This document shows positions 6,977-12,222 of a stretch of 12,222 bases of DNA, piece by piece. The notes below the pieces were generated by a model that had not been told where the DNA came from, did not search any database, and worked only from the letters and a program-made list of their open reading frames with translations. The stretch covers positions 1 through 12,222 of the forward strand of contig JAUHZL010000044.1 in NCBI GenBank assembly GCA_030425945.1. The letters run 5' to 3'. The position numbers and the translations under genes were made by a program. This DNA is from Alphaproteobacteria bacterium. GTDB lineage: Bacteria > Pseudomonadota > Alphaproteobacteria > Rhodobacterales > Rhodobacteraceae. Positions within the stretch are counted from its first letter, which is position 1. Each line of letters opens with the position of its first letter.

Positions 6977-7918
6977 ATGCTGGGAAAGACCGCCGGCGGC
7001 CTCTACTGGATGTTCCGCTATCTCGAACGCAGCGAGAATACCGCGCGCCTCGTCCACGCCGGTCACCGGATCGCCATGACCCGGTCGACGGCTGCGCAGG
7101 ACGAATGGGCGTCGATCCTCGCCACGGCCGGGGCCGACGCAGCCTACCGGGTGCGGTACGACAGCTACGACGGACCGAGTGTCGTCGACTTCCTGCTGCG
7201 GGACCGGGACAATCCCTCCTCGGTCATGTCGGTGATCGAAGCCTCGCGGAACAACGCCCGCCTTGTCCGCACCGCCCTGACCCGCGAGGTCTGGGAGGCG
7301 GTGAACGGGTGCTGGATGGTGCTGAAGGACCTGCTGGCCCGCCGGGTGAACGAGCGTGACCTGCCCCATGTCCTGACGACGATCCGCGAGCGCAGCGCCT
7401 TCGTGCGCGGCGCCCTGCACGGCACCATGGTGCGCAACGAAGCCTATGACTTCGCGCGCATCGGCACCTTCCTCGAACGGGCCGACAACACCGCGCGCAT
7501 TCTGGACGTGAAGTATTACGTGCTGCTGCCGTCCGCGCTGCATGTCGGCAGCTCTCTCGACAACGTGCAGTGGGAGACCATCCTGCGCTCGGTCTCTGCA
7601 GAAGGCTCGTTCCGCTACCTGCACGGCGGCGATGTCCGGCCGCTGGCGATTGCGGATTTCCTGATTCTCGACCGCCGCCTGCCGCGCAGTCTGGCTTTCT
7701 GCGCGTCCAAGATCGGCGACAACCTCGGCTATCTCGCCGAGGAGTACGGGGCCCGGATGCCCTGTCACGACATGAGCGACGAGATCTGCACCTCGCTCAG
7801 GACCAGCACGATCGACGGCATCTTCGAGCGGGGCCTGCACGAATGCATCCAGTCCTTCATCCGCGCCAACAACGATCTGGGGGCGCAGATTGAAATCGAC
7901 TTCAAATTCAACGGATGA
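6977..7918 (+). CDS. Alpha-E domain protein (DUF403)
   Basis: The 313-aa, all-helical protein matches the alpha-E family in its opening LGKTAGGLYWMFRYLERSEN, its central ERADNTARILDVKYYVLL (489-542 of the reading frame in nucleotides), and its full length. The family has no established activity. It is found almost always beside circularly permuted ATP-grasp and transglutaminase-like genes, and is thought to work as their partner in a peptide-modifying system. The ATG at 6977 has GGAGG 8 nt upstream, inside the end of the ATP-grasp gene whose stop is 3 bp before it; this implies coupled translation. The stop is 7 bp before the next ATG. No membrane segment or signal peptide is visible. Function is predicted only from family and context. 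Confidence 0.93.
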   Translation: MLGKTAGGLYWMFRYLERSENTARLVHAGHRIAMTRSTAAQDEWASILATAGADAAYRVRYDSYDGPSVVDFLLRDRDNPSSVMSVIEASRNNARLVRTALTREVWEAVNGCWMVLKDLLARRVNERDLPHVLTTIRERSAFVRGALHGTMVRNEAYDFARIGTFLERADNTARILDVKYYVLLPSALHVGSSLDNVQWETILRSVSAEGSFRYLHGGDVRPLAIADFLILDRRLPRSLAFCASKIGDNLGYLAEEYGARMPCHDMSDEICTSLRTSTIDGIFERGLHECIQSFIRANNDLGAQIEIDFKFNG

Positions 7919-7925
7919 TGGCCCC

Positions 7926-8768
7926 ATGCGACTGACCATCACCCACCGCACCAGCTACCATTACGACGCGCCCGTGGGCTACGCGCTGCAACAGCTGCGC
8001 CTGCGCCCCAAGAACCGGCCCGGCCAGACGGTCAAGGATTGGAAAACCACCATCACCGGCGGGGCGCAGGAACTCGAGTTCGACGACGAGCACATGAACC
8101 ACGTCCAGCTCGTCGCCCTCGACCCAGAGGCGACGGACGTCGTGATCGAGGTCTCCGGCATCGTCGAGGTGGAAGACCGCGCAGGCGTGGTCGGCGAACA
8201 GTCCGGCTTCGTGCCGCTGTGGTTGTTCAGCCGGGCCACTTCGCTAACGAAGCCCGGACCCGCCCTGCGCCGTCTTGCGCGCGAGGTTTCGGCGACCGAA
8301 GGGCAATTGGCCATGGCGCATGCGCTGATGGCGGCGATTGCCGACCAGGTGGAGTATCTCCCCGGCAGCACGGGCACCGCCACCACCGCGGAGGAAGTTC
8401 TGACCACGGGCCGGGGCGTCTGCCAGGATCATGCCCATGTCTTTGTCGCGACCGCGCGCCTGCTCGGCCTTCCGGCGCGGTATGTCTCGGGCTACCTGAT
8501 GATGCCGGACCGGACGGAACAGGATGCGACCCATGCCTGGGCCGAGGCGCATGTCGAGAACCTCGGATGGGTCGGCTTCGACGTGTCCAATCGACAATCC
8601 CCCGACGACCGGTATGTACGTGTTGCGACCGGTCTCGACTATGCCGGCGCCGCGCCGATTCGGGGGATGCGCTACGGGCAGGGTGACGAACGCCTGCATG
8701 TTGCCGTATCGGTGGCGACGGGACAGGGACAGTCCCAGAGTCAGGGAACAGGGCAGGAGCAGCAGTAG
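7926..8768 (+). CDS. Transglutaminase-like cysteine peptidase
   Basis: The 280-aa protein has a bacterial transglutaminase-like N-terminal domain (about 1-80, beginning MRLTITHRTSYHYDAPV) and a transglutaminase/protease core (about 115-245). The catalytic triad is visible: C166 in GRGVCQDHAH, H203 in THAWAE and D219 in GFDVSN. Bacterial members of this group are believed to act mainly as peptidases, or to reverse or form amide links. The C-terminus (266-280) is a Gln/Ser/Gly-rich tail. I chose ATG 7926, 7 bp after the alpha-E stop, because the family begins there. An in-frame ATG at 7890 would add 12 atypical residues inside the upstream gene. It is the third gene of the Anbu operon, and its pairing with an ATP-grasp ligase suggests a make-and-cleave peptide cycle, which is inferred. 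Confidence 0.93.
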   Translation: MRLTITHRTSYHYDAPVGYALQQLRLRPKNRPGQTVKDWKTTITGGAQELEFDDEHMNHVQLVALDPEATDVVIEVSGIVEVEDRAGVVGEQSGFVPLWLFSRATSLTKPGPALRRLAREVSATEGQLAMAHALMAAIADQVEYLPGSTGTATTAEEVLTTGRGVCQDHAHVFVATARLLGLPARYVSGYLMMPDRTEQDATHAWAEAHVENLGWVGFDVSNRQSPDDRYVRVATGLDYAGAAPIRGMRYGQGDERLHVAVSVATGQGQSQSQGTGQEQQ

Positions 8769-8790
8769 CCGCGTCCTGCCGGGCAGGGGA

Positions 8791-8799
8791 ATGGAATGA
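8791..8799 (+). other. Two-codon mini-ORF overlapping the Anbu start
   Basis: ATG GAA TGA is read in a different frame just after the AGGGGA ribosome binding site (8785-8790). Its TGA (8797-8799) overlaps the Anbu ATG (8796-8798) in an ATGA. It may allow start-stop re-initiation, or it may be chance. Confidence 0.3.
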
Positions 8800-9545
8800 C
8801 CTATTGCGTGGGCCTGCGACTGGATCGCGGCCTGGTGTTCATGTCCGACACGCGCACGAACGCCGGTGTCGACAACATCTCGACCTTCCGCAAGATGACC
8901 AGCTGGGAAAAGCCCGGCGACCGGGTCGTTACGCTGATGACCGCCGGGAATCTGGCCACGACCCAGTCGGTGGTCAGCTTGCTGGACGAACGGATGAAGG
9001 CGCCGGGCGAACGATCCTCGACGATCTTCGAGGCGCCCTCGATGTTCCAGGTCGCCCGCCTCGTCGGGCAGACCCTGAAGGAAGTGATCCAGTCCAACGC
9101 GAATTCGGGCGCCCGCGCGGATGCGGCGTTCAACGCGACGATCATCGTCGGCGGCCAGATCAAGGGCAGCCCGCCGCGTCTGTTCCTGATCTATCCGGAA
9201 GGCAACTTCATCGAGGCCAGCGACGACACGCCCTTCTTCCAGATCGGCGAAACGAAGTACGGCCGCCCGATCCTCGTGCGGGCCTATGACCCCGACATGG
9301 CGTTCGAGGACGCGGTGAAGCTGCTCCTCGTCAGCTTCGATTCCACGATCAAGGCCAACCTTTCGGTCGGCTTGCCGCTGGACGTGCAGGTCTATGCCAC
9401 AGACTCGCTGCGGCTGGGGCCGAAACAACGGATCGAGCGCGACGATCCCTATTTCGAGACAGTGTCGAGCGGTTGGGGCGACGCCCTGAAACAGGCCTTC
9501 ACCAGCCTGCCCGACTTCCGATTCGCCGAGGCTGACCGCGCCTAG
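8796..9545 (+). CDS. anbu: Anbu, bacterial proteasome-like Ntn hydrolase
   Basis: The 249-aa protein belongs to the ancestral beta-subunit (Anbu / BPH) family, relatives of proteasome beta and HslV. After removal of Met, the sequence begins TYCVGLRLDRGLVFMSDTRT, which exposes the N-terminal Thr nucleophile (T2 with Met counted). Partners D18 in MSDTR and K33 in FRKM fit the Ntn-hydrolase active site. The rest (VVTLMTAGNL, NATIIVGGQI, PLDVQVY) follows the family. Structures of homologues show open helical assemblies; their physiological substrate is unknown. The ATG at 8796 follows AGGGGA by 5 nt and lies 27 bp after the transglutaminase stop. An earlier ATG at 8791 terminates after two codons. 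It is the last gene of the operon, and its stop overlaps that of the convergent bciA in CTAG. Confidence 0.94.
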   Translation: MTYCVGLRLDRGLVFMSDTRTNAGVDNISTFRKMTSWEKPGDRVVTLMTAGNLATTQSVVSLLDERMKAPGERSSTIFEAPSMFQVARLVGQTLKEVIQSNANSGARADAAFNATIIVGGQIKGSPPRLFLIYPEGNFIEASDDTPFFQIGETKYGRPILVRAYDPDMAFEDAVKLLLVSFDSTIKANLSVGLPLDVQVYATDSLRLGPKQRIERDDPYFETVSSGWGDALKQAFTSLPDFRFAEADRA

Positions 9546-10543
9546 AAAACGGCGTGTTCGCGCAGGTCGGCGGTGACCTCGCCACGCGCAAGGCGGGCGT
9601 AGTGCTCGGCCAGCGTGTCGCGCCCCGTGGACGGAGTCATCTCGCGGCTGTAGCGCCCCGTGGCCGGGTCGCGCACCAGCATCGACTCGGTTGCGTAGTA
9701 GCGCCCGATCCGGGCCAGTTCGGATTTCTCCGCGATCGATCGGCTGACCCGCCCCAGCGCGCCGGTCACGGCGATGATCGTGTCGAGCAGCGCCACCGGG
9801 ACCGACCGGAACTTCGGCGCGAGACCCAGCGCCTCGAACAGCAGCAGACCCTGCTCCCGTGCGGTCAGCGCCGGTCCCGGGCCGCCGATCGGCAGGATGG
9901 CGTCCTGTCGGGCCGGGTCGGTCAGGCATTCCGCGATGTAGGTCCCGAGGTCGCGGTCGCTGATCGGCGTGCAGGCTGTCAGGGTGCCGTCGCCGAAAAT
10001 CAGGAACGGCTTGCCGGCCCGCAGCCGCTCGACCTGTCCCGAGAGCGACTTGAAGAACGCGGTCGGACGCACGATCGAGTAGGTCAGGCCGGACCTCGTC
10101 AGCTCGGCCTCGAAGGCCAGCTTGGCGCGCTGAAACGCCAGATCGGGTTTCTGCACGCAGATCGCGGACAGCAACACGAATTGCCGGATCCCGGCGGCCT
10201 GCGCGGCCTTGAGCAGCGCGGAATGAACGCCGTAGTCGATGGTCCAGGCATCGGCCGGGGTTCCGGTCCGGGATGCGAGGCAAGACACGATGGCATCGAA
10301 CGGACCGTCGGCGGCAAGGACCGCTTCCATCCGCCCGGTTTCCTGAAGATCGGCCTCGCTCAGGGTCACGCCGCGAAGACCCGCCAGGTCGGACGCCACG
10401 GTCGCGTCCCGCACAAGGCAGACCACCTGATGCCCGTCCCGCGCCAGCGCCCGGGCCGTTGCCCGGCCGGCGGTCCCCGTCGCGCCCAGCATCAGCACGC
10501 GCTTGGCGCTCGGAAGGTCCGGAACTGAAGTGATGGTGGTCAT
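9542..10543 (-). CDS. bciA: Divinyl chlorophyllide a 8-vinyl reductase (BciA type)
   Basis: The 333-aa NADPH-dependent atypical SDR reduces the C8 vinyl group of divinyl (proto)chlorophyllide during (bacterio)chlorophyll synthesis. Seen: Rossmann motif GATGTAG (20-26), a conserved Lys (K141) in FQRAKLAFE, and stretches I recognise as BciA/DVR signatures: RPTAFFKSLSGQ (159-170), GKPFLIFGDG (177-186), TPISDRD (192-198), LPIGGPG (217-223) and YYATESML (282-289). These separate it from other NmrA/SDR proteins. The ATG at 10543 has only a weak Shine-Dalgarno (GGGAT). The region just upstream carries a PpsR/CrtJ-type operator. No other photosynthesis genes are in view, so it sits apart from the photosynthesis gene cluster, at least within 9 kb upstream and 2 kb downstream. 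It converges on anbu with a 4-bp stop overlap. Confidence 0.92.
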   Translation of the reverse strand: MTTITSVPDLPSAKRVLMLGATGTAGRATARALARDGHQVVCLVRDATVASDLAGLRGVTLSEADLQETGRMEAVLAADGPFDAIVSCLASRTGTPADAWTIDYGVHSALLKAAQAAGIRQFVLLSAICVQKPDLAFQRAKLAFEAELTRSGLTYSIVRPTAFFKSLSGQVERLRAGKPFLIFGDGTLTACTPISDRDLGTYIAECLTDPARQDAILPIGGPGPALTAREQGLLLFEALGLAPKFRSVPVALLDTIIAVTGALGRVSRSIAEKSELARIGRYYATESMLVRDPATGRYSREMTPSTGRDTLAEHYARLARGEVTADLREHAVF

Positions 10544-10560
10544 GGCGGCTATCCCGGCAA

Positions 10561-10582
10561 TGTGTCAATCAAAGTAGACACA
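10561..10582. promoter_or_regulatory. PpsR/CrtJ-type operator at the bciA promoter
   Basis: TGTGTC-N10-GACACA is a perfect inverted repeat with 6-bp arms. Its core, 10563-10580, is TGTC-N10-GACA, an exact match to the consensus TGT-N12-ACA of PpsR/CrtJ, the redox/light-responsive regulator of photosynthesis genes in purple bacteria. It ends 17 bp before the bciA ATG and covers the candidate -10 box. Only one site is seen; many known targets have two. Confidence 0.8.
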
Positions 10583-10599
10583 TTTCAGGATCATGCCAA
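10571..10599 (-). promoter_or_regulatory. Candidate sigma-70 promoter of bciA
   Basis: Reading leftwards, the -35 box TTGGCA (10594-10599, five of six consensus bases) and the -10 box TACTTT (10571-10576, keeping T, A and final T) are separated by exactly 17 bp. The -10 box lies inside the PpsR/CrtJ-type palindrome, so binding would block polymerase. A start about 7 nt downstream would give a short leader of roughly 20-25 nt. Confidence 0.55.
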
Positions 10600-10704
10600 G
10601 CGCGCTTTCCAAGGTGCACGCCGGACAAGGGGACGGCACGCGCAAAGCGACAGCACACGAGGCACCGGAAGTGCCACAAAACTGGATGTGTTTTCCTGGA
10701 AATC
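10583..10704. other. Intergenic region between tRNA-Pro and the bciA operator
   Basis: Between the tRNA 3' end and the bciA operator lies a hairpin GGCAC-CGGAA-GTGCC (10661-10675). Beyond the -35 box of bciA nothing else is recognised. The hairpin could be the end of the tRNA transcript, but it lacks a T-run. Confidence 0.35.
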
Positions 10705-10781
10705 TGGTCGGAGTGAGAGGATTCGAACCTCCGACCCCTGCCTCCCGAAGACAGTGCTCTACCAGGCTGAGCTACACTCCG
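10705..10781 (-). tRNA. tRNA-Pro (anticodon CGG)
   Basis: The 77-nt minus-strand gene folds as a full cloverleaf. The acceptor stem is CGGAGTG/CACTCCG, with the C1-G72 pair typical of bacterial tRNA-Pro. The D arm is GCTC/GAGC, the anticodon arm CTGTC/GGCAG around the loop TTCGGGA, and the T arm GGAGG-TTCGAAT-CCTCT. The discriminator is A and the CCA end is encoded. The anticodon CGG reads the proline codon CCG, common in this GC-rich genome. It lies 27 bp downstream of the O-antigen-ligase stop and about 160 bp upstream of bciA, all on the same strand. No att-like duplication or integrase is visible next to it. Confidence 0.97.
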
Positions 10782-10808
10782 ACCGTGACGGCGCTCTTAT
10801 CGCCGCTG

Positions 10809-12026
10809 TCAGGGGTTTGCAAGGGACGTTCTGCGCTTTGTCTGGTGCAGGACAACCGGGGTCAGCAGGAACACGAACAGGACGAACGTCGTGTTCAGAT
10901 CCTGGAACAGGACCGTCTCGGTCAGCCCAAGGGCAAAGAACCCCGTGGGCAGAACGATCCCGACCCAGAGCACGCCGGGGTCCCGGGTGCCGCTGCGCAG
11001 CGTGATGACGACCGGCGCGGCGATGACCAGCAGGATCGCGGCGATGGCTGGCAGGCCGCCGGCGACGCCGTGGGTCAGGATCAGGTTATGGACGTGGGTG
11101 AAATCGATGTAATCTGGCGGTGGCAGGGCGTAGTAAGGCAGCGTGCCGCTGAACCTCTGGTGCATGCCGACCCCGATCCAAGGGTGGTCGGCGAGCGCTG
11201 CGAGCGCGGCCTTGTACATGGTCATGCGCTGGCCCTCGGAAGTGACCCAGTCCCCGAAGCCGGGGTCCGAGATCATCTCTAAGAGGTCTGAAAGCATTGG
11301 GACTTGGCGCGGACCCACAAATAGAACTCCACAAACCGCTGCAACACTGAGCAGTGAGACTACAGTTACGAGGCCAACCTGTTTCGTGCGCGATGCGATG
11401 ATCACACCGCCCGCCATGACCATCGCCCCGCCGCTGATCAGGGCGCCCCGGCTACCGCTGCTCAGCGCCACAGCTAGGACTCCCAGGGCGACGGACATGA
11501 CGATAAGCAACCGTTCTCGACGCCCGGCTTGCCACCAGCCCGCCATGCAGAGCCCGGATTGAAGGATCAGAATGCCCGACACCACGTTGGCGTTTCCGGT
11601 CGCCAGTCCAGGTCGGTAGATCCCGAACCCGAAGGTTGCGACCAGGGCGAGGATTGCCGTCGACAGGGTGCCGATCATCGCCGCGCGCCCGAGACCGCGC
11701 AGGGTGAGGTCCTTGGCGAGGGTCGGCAGCAGCAAAGCGAGCGGGATGAAGTAGAGGAAGGGGCTGATGATCACGAGTTCGATGAACCGCGTCGGGATCG
11801 GACCGTTCAGCGCCGTCGTCACCGTCATGACGATGAAATAGAGACCGAGCGCGCGCGCAAGCGTCCGACCCTCCCCTGCGGTATCCCGGGTGCCGCGCAG
11901 CATGTGCAGACCCGCAATCAGGGCCGCGATCAGCGCCAGGGCGGTCACAACGCTGCCGACGAGGCTGGCCCCTGCGATCATGGCATAGCAGAAGGTCGTC
12001 CACGGCGTGGCAGTTAGGCGTTGCAC
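10809..12026 (-). CDS. O-antigen ligase / polysaccharide polymerase family membrane protein
   Basis: This hydrophobic protein of about 405 aa has around ten predicted membrane helices, at first in residues 12-40, 60-75, 83-102, 116-136 and 145-163, with more in 170-240 and 322-395. Wzy_C/WaaL-type signatures are visible: SSGSRGA with R193 (189-195), HPWIGVGMHQRF (281-292) in the large outer loop, and HVHN (311-314), the catalytically important His region. It probably joins or polymerises surface glycans at the periplasmic face of the inner membrane. The start is uncertain: GTG 12026 has AAAGGA 9 nt upstream and is preferred; GTG 12047 and TTG 12074 are also in frame. A patch of atypical, AT-richer codons lies at about 11280-11395. 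The exact glycan is unknown. Confidence 0.8.
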   Translation of the reverse strand: MQRLTATPWTTFCYAMIAGASLVGSVVTALALIAALIAGLHMLRGTRDTAGEGRTLARALGLYFIVMTVTTALNGPIPTRFIELVIISPFLYFIPLALLLPTLAKDLTLRGLGRAAMIGTLSTAILALVATFGFGIYRPGLATGNANVVSGILILQSGLCMAGWWQAGRRERLLIVMSVALGVLAVALSSGSRGALISGGAMVMAGGVIIASRTKQVGLVTVVSLLSVAAVCGVLFVGPRQVPMLSDLLEMISDPGFGDWVTSEGQRMTMYKAALAALADHPWIGVGMHQRFSGTLPYYALPPPDYIDFTHVHNLILTHGVAGGLPAIAAILLVIAAPVVITLRSGTRDPGVLWVGIVLPTGFFALGLTETVLFQDLNTTFVLFVFLLTPVVLHQTKRRTSLANP

Positions 12027-12191
12027 AGGGGAATGTCCTTTCGGCACGGTCCTTTGTCCTCGCGTCCTTAGCAAGCCCTTGACGGCCCGATAAGCCCTTA
12101 TACCAAAGGGGCTGGCTTCTGACTCATTAGGGATTTCTGAGGTTCCCAGCTCGCCCGCGCTCTGATTCCATGGCCGGCAAAGGAGTTTCCG
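12027..12191. promoter_or_regulatory. Divergent intergenic region before the last gene
   Basis: This AT-richer gap separates the minus-strand O-antigen-ligase-like gene from a plus-strand gene starting at 12192. It contains TTGACG (12079-12084), a small inverted repeat ATAAG-CC-CTTAT (12090-12101) and an AAGGAG ribosome binding site (12179-12184). TTGACG and TATACC are only 14 bp apart, too short for a firm promoter call. Confidence 0.4.
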
Positions 12192-12222
12192 ATGCCTGCC
12201 AAAGTTTCCCTTCGCACTGACT
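12192..12222 (+). CDS. Start of an unidentified gene, truncated by the window end
   Basis: An ATG at 12192 is preceded at 6-7 nt by AAGGAG, a strong Shine-Dalgarno. The ten visible codons read MPAKVSLRTD and the frame is open to the end. An upstream ATG at 12170 in another frame stops after 16 codons, so it is not the start. Ten residues are too few to identify the product. Because it is divergent from a surface-glycan gene, it could belong to a polysaccharide locus, but this is only a guess. Confidence 0.55.
   Translation, partial: MPAKVSLRTD

Noticed and set aside
7890..7925. Earlier in-frame ATG for the transglutaminase-like gene
   Set aside because: It would add 12 residues that do not resemble the family and overlap the alpha-E gene by 29 nt; the family's standard N-terminus begins at 7926.
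5588..7951. 787-codon open frame antisense to the ATP-grasp and alpha-E genes
   Set aside because: It is the GC-rich shadow of two clear plus-strand genes. Its translation is Arg/Val/Asp/His-rich without domain motifs, and it has no ribosome binding site.
8244..10568. 774-codon minus-strand open frame across bciA, anbu and transglutaminase
   Set aside because: It overlaps three well-supported genes in other frames, has low-complexity Arg/Gly/Ala composition, and its start lies within the bciA promoter/operator.
10661..10675. Hairpin GGCAC-CGGAA-GTGCC as a tRNA terminator
   Set aside because: The stem is only 5 bp and no T-run follows in the direction of tRNA transcription, so it was kept only as a note.
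10705..10781. tRNA-Pro as an integration site for a mobile element
   Set aside because: No integrase, no duplicated tRNA 3' end and no foreign gene block is visible on either side within the window.
10593..11282. 229-codon plus-strand frame containing VRGFEPPTPASRR
   Set aside because: That peptide is the well-known artefact of translating the antisense strand of a tRNA gene, here tRNA-Pro. The rest is antisense to the O-antigen-ligase-like gene.

Overview
The window is about 12.2 kb of GC-rich, densely packed chromosomal DNA from an alphaproteobacterium. Protein character (a DUF2794 end, an aspartate-semialdehyde dehydrogenase and an M17 aminopeptidase with a DIYGW C-terminus) and the bacteriochlorophyll gene bciA with a PpsR/CrtJ-type operator point to the Rhodobacterales: a purple non-sulfur or aerobic anoxygenic phototroph, or a close relative. 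The species cannot be told from the sequence. No insertion sequence, prophage or CRISPR array is visible.

Layout. (1) Positions 1-155 (+) hold the 3' end of a DUF2794 gene. (2) Positions 160-2856 (-) hold a probable three-gene unit: a small unknown protein, an M17 leucyl aminopeptidase and a two-SH3-domain NlpC/P60 peptidase. The last two overlap by 4 nt, which suggests stepwise breakdown of murein-derived or other peptides. (3) Position 2994 onward (+) holds a beta-carbonic anhydrase and a small ribbon-helix-helix-like protein. A 66-aa unknown protein on the minus strand faces them. (4) Positions 4320-5342 (-) hold asd (lysine/threonine/methionine and diaminopimelate precursors). (5) Positions 5546-9545 (+) hold a tight four-gene operon: circularly permuted ATP-grasp, alpha-E protein, transglutaminase-like peptidase, and Anbu, the bacterial proteasome-like Ntn hydrolase. 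(6) Positions 9542-10543 (-) hold bciA, the divinyl chlorophyllide 8-vinyl reductase. Its promoter region carries a perfect TGTC-N10-GACA operator over a candidate -10 box. (7) Positions 10705-10781 (-) hold tRNA-Pro(CGG). (8) Positions 10809-12026 (-) hold an O-antigen ligase/polymerase-like membrane protein. (9) A new plus-strand gene begins at 12192 and runs off the window.

The two most interesting regions are the complete Anbu operon and the bciA promoter. The Anbu operon is a known conserved cassette that has been predicted to make and/or degrade peptide tags, but its substrate is unknown. The bciA promoter is directly readable evidence that this stand-alone gene is wired into redox/light-controlled photosynthesis regulation. 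The rest is ordinary housekeeping and small unknown genes with very short intergenic gaps. Three convergent gene pairs end with both stop codons inside a short palindrome.
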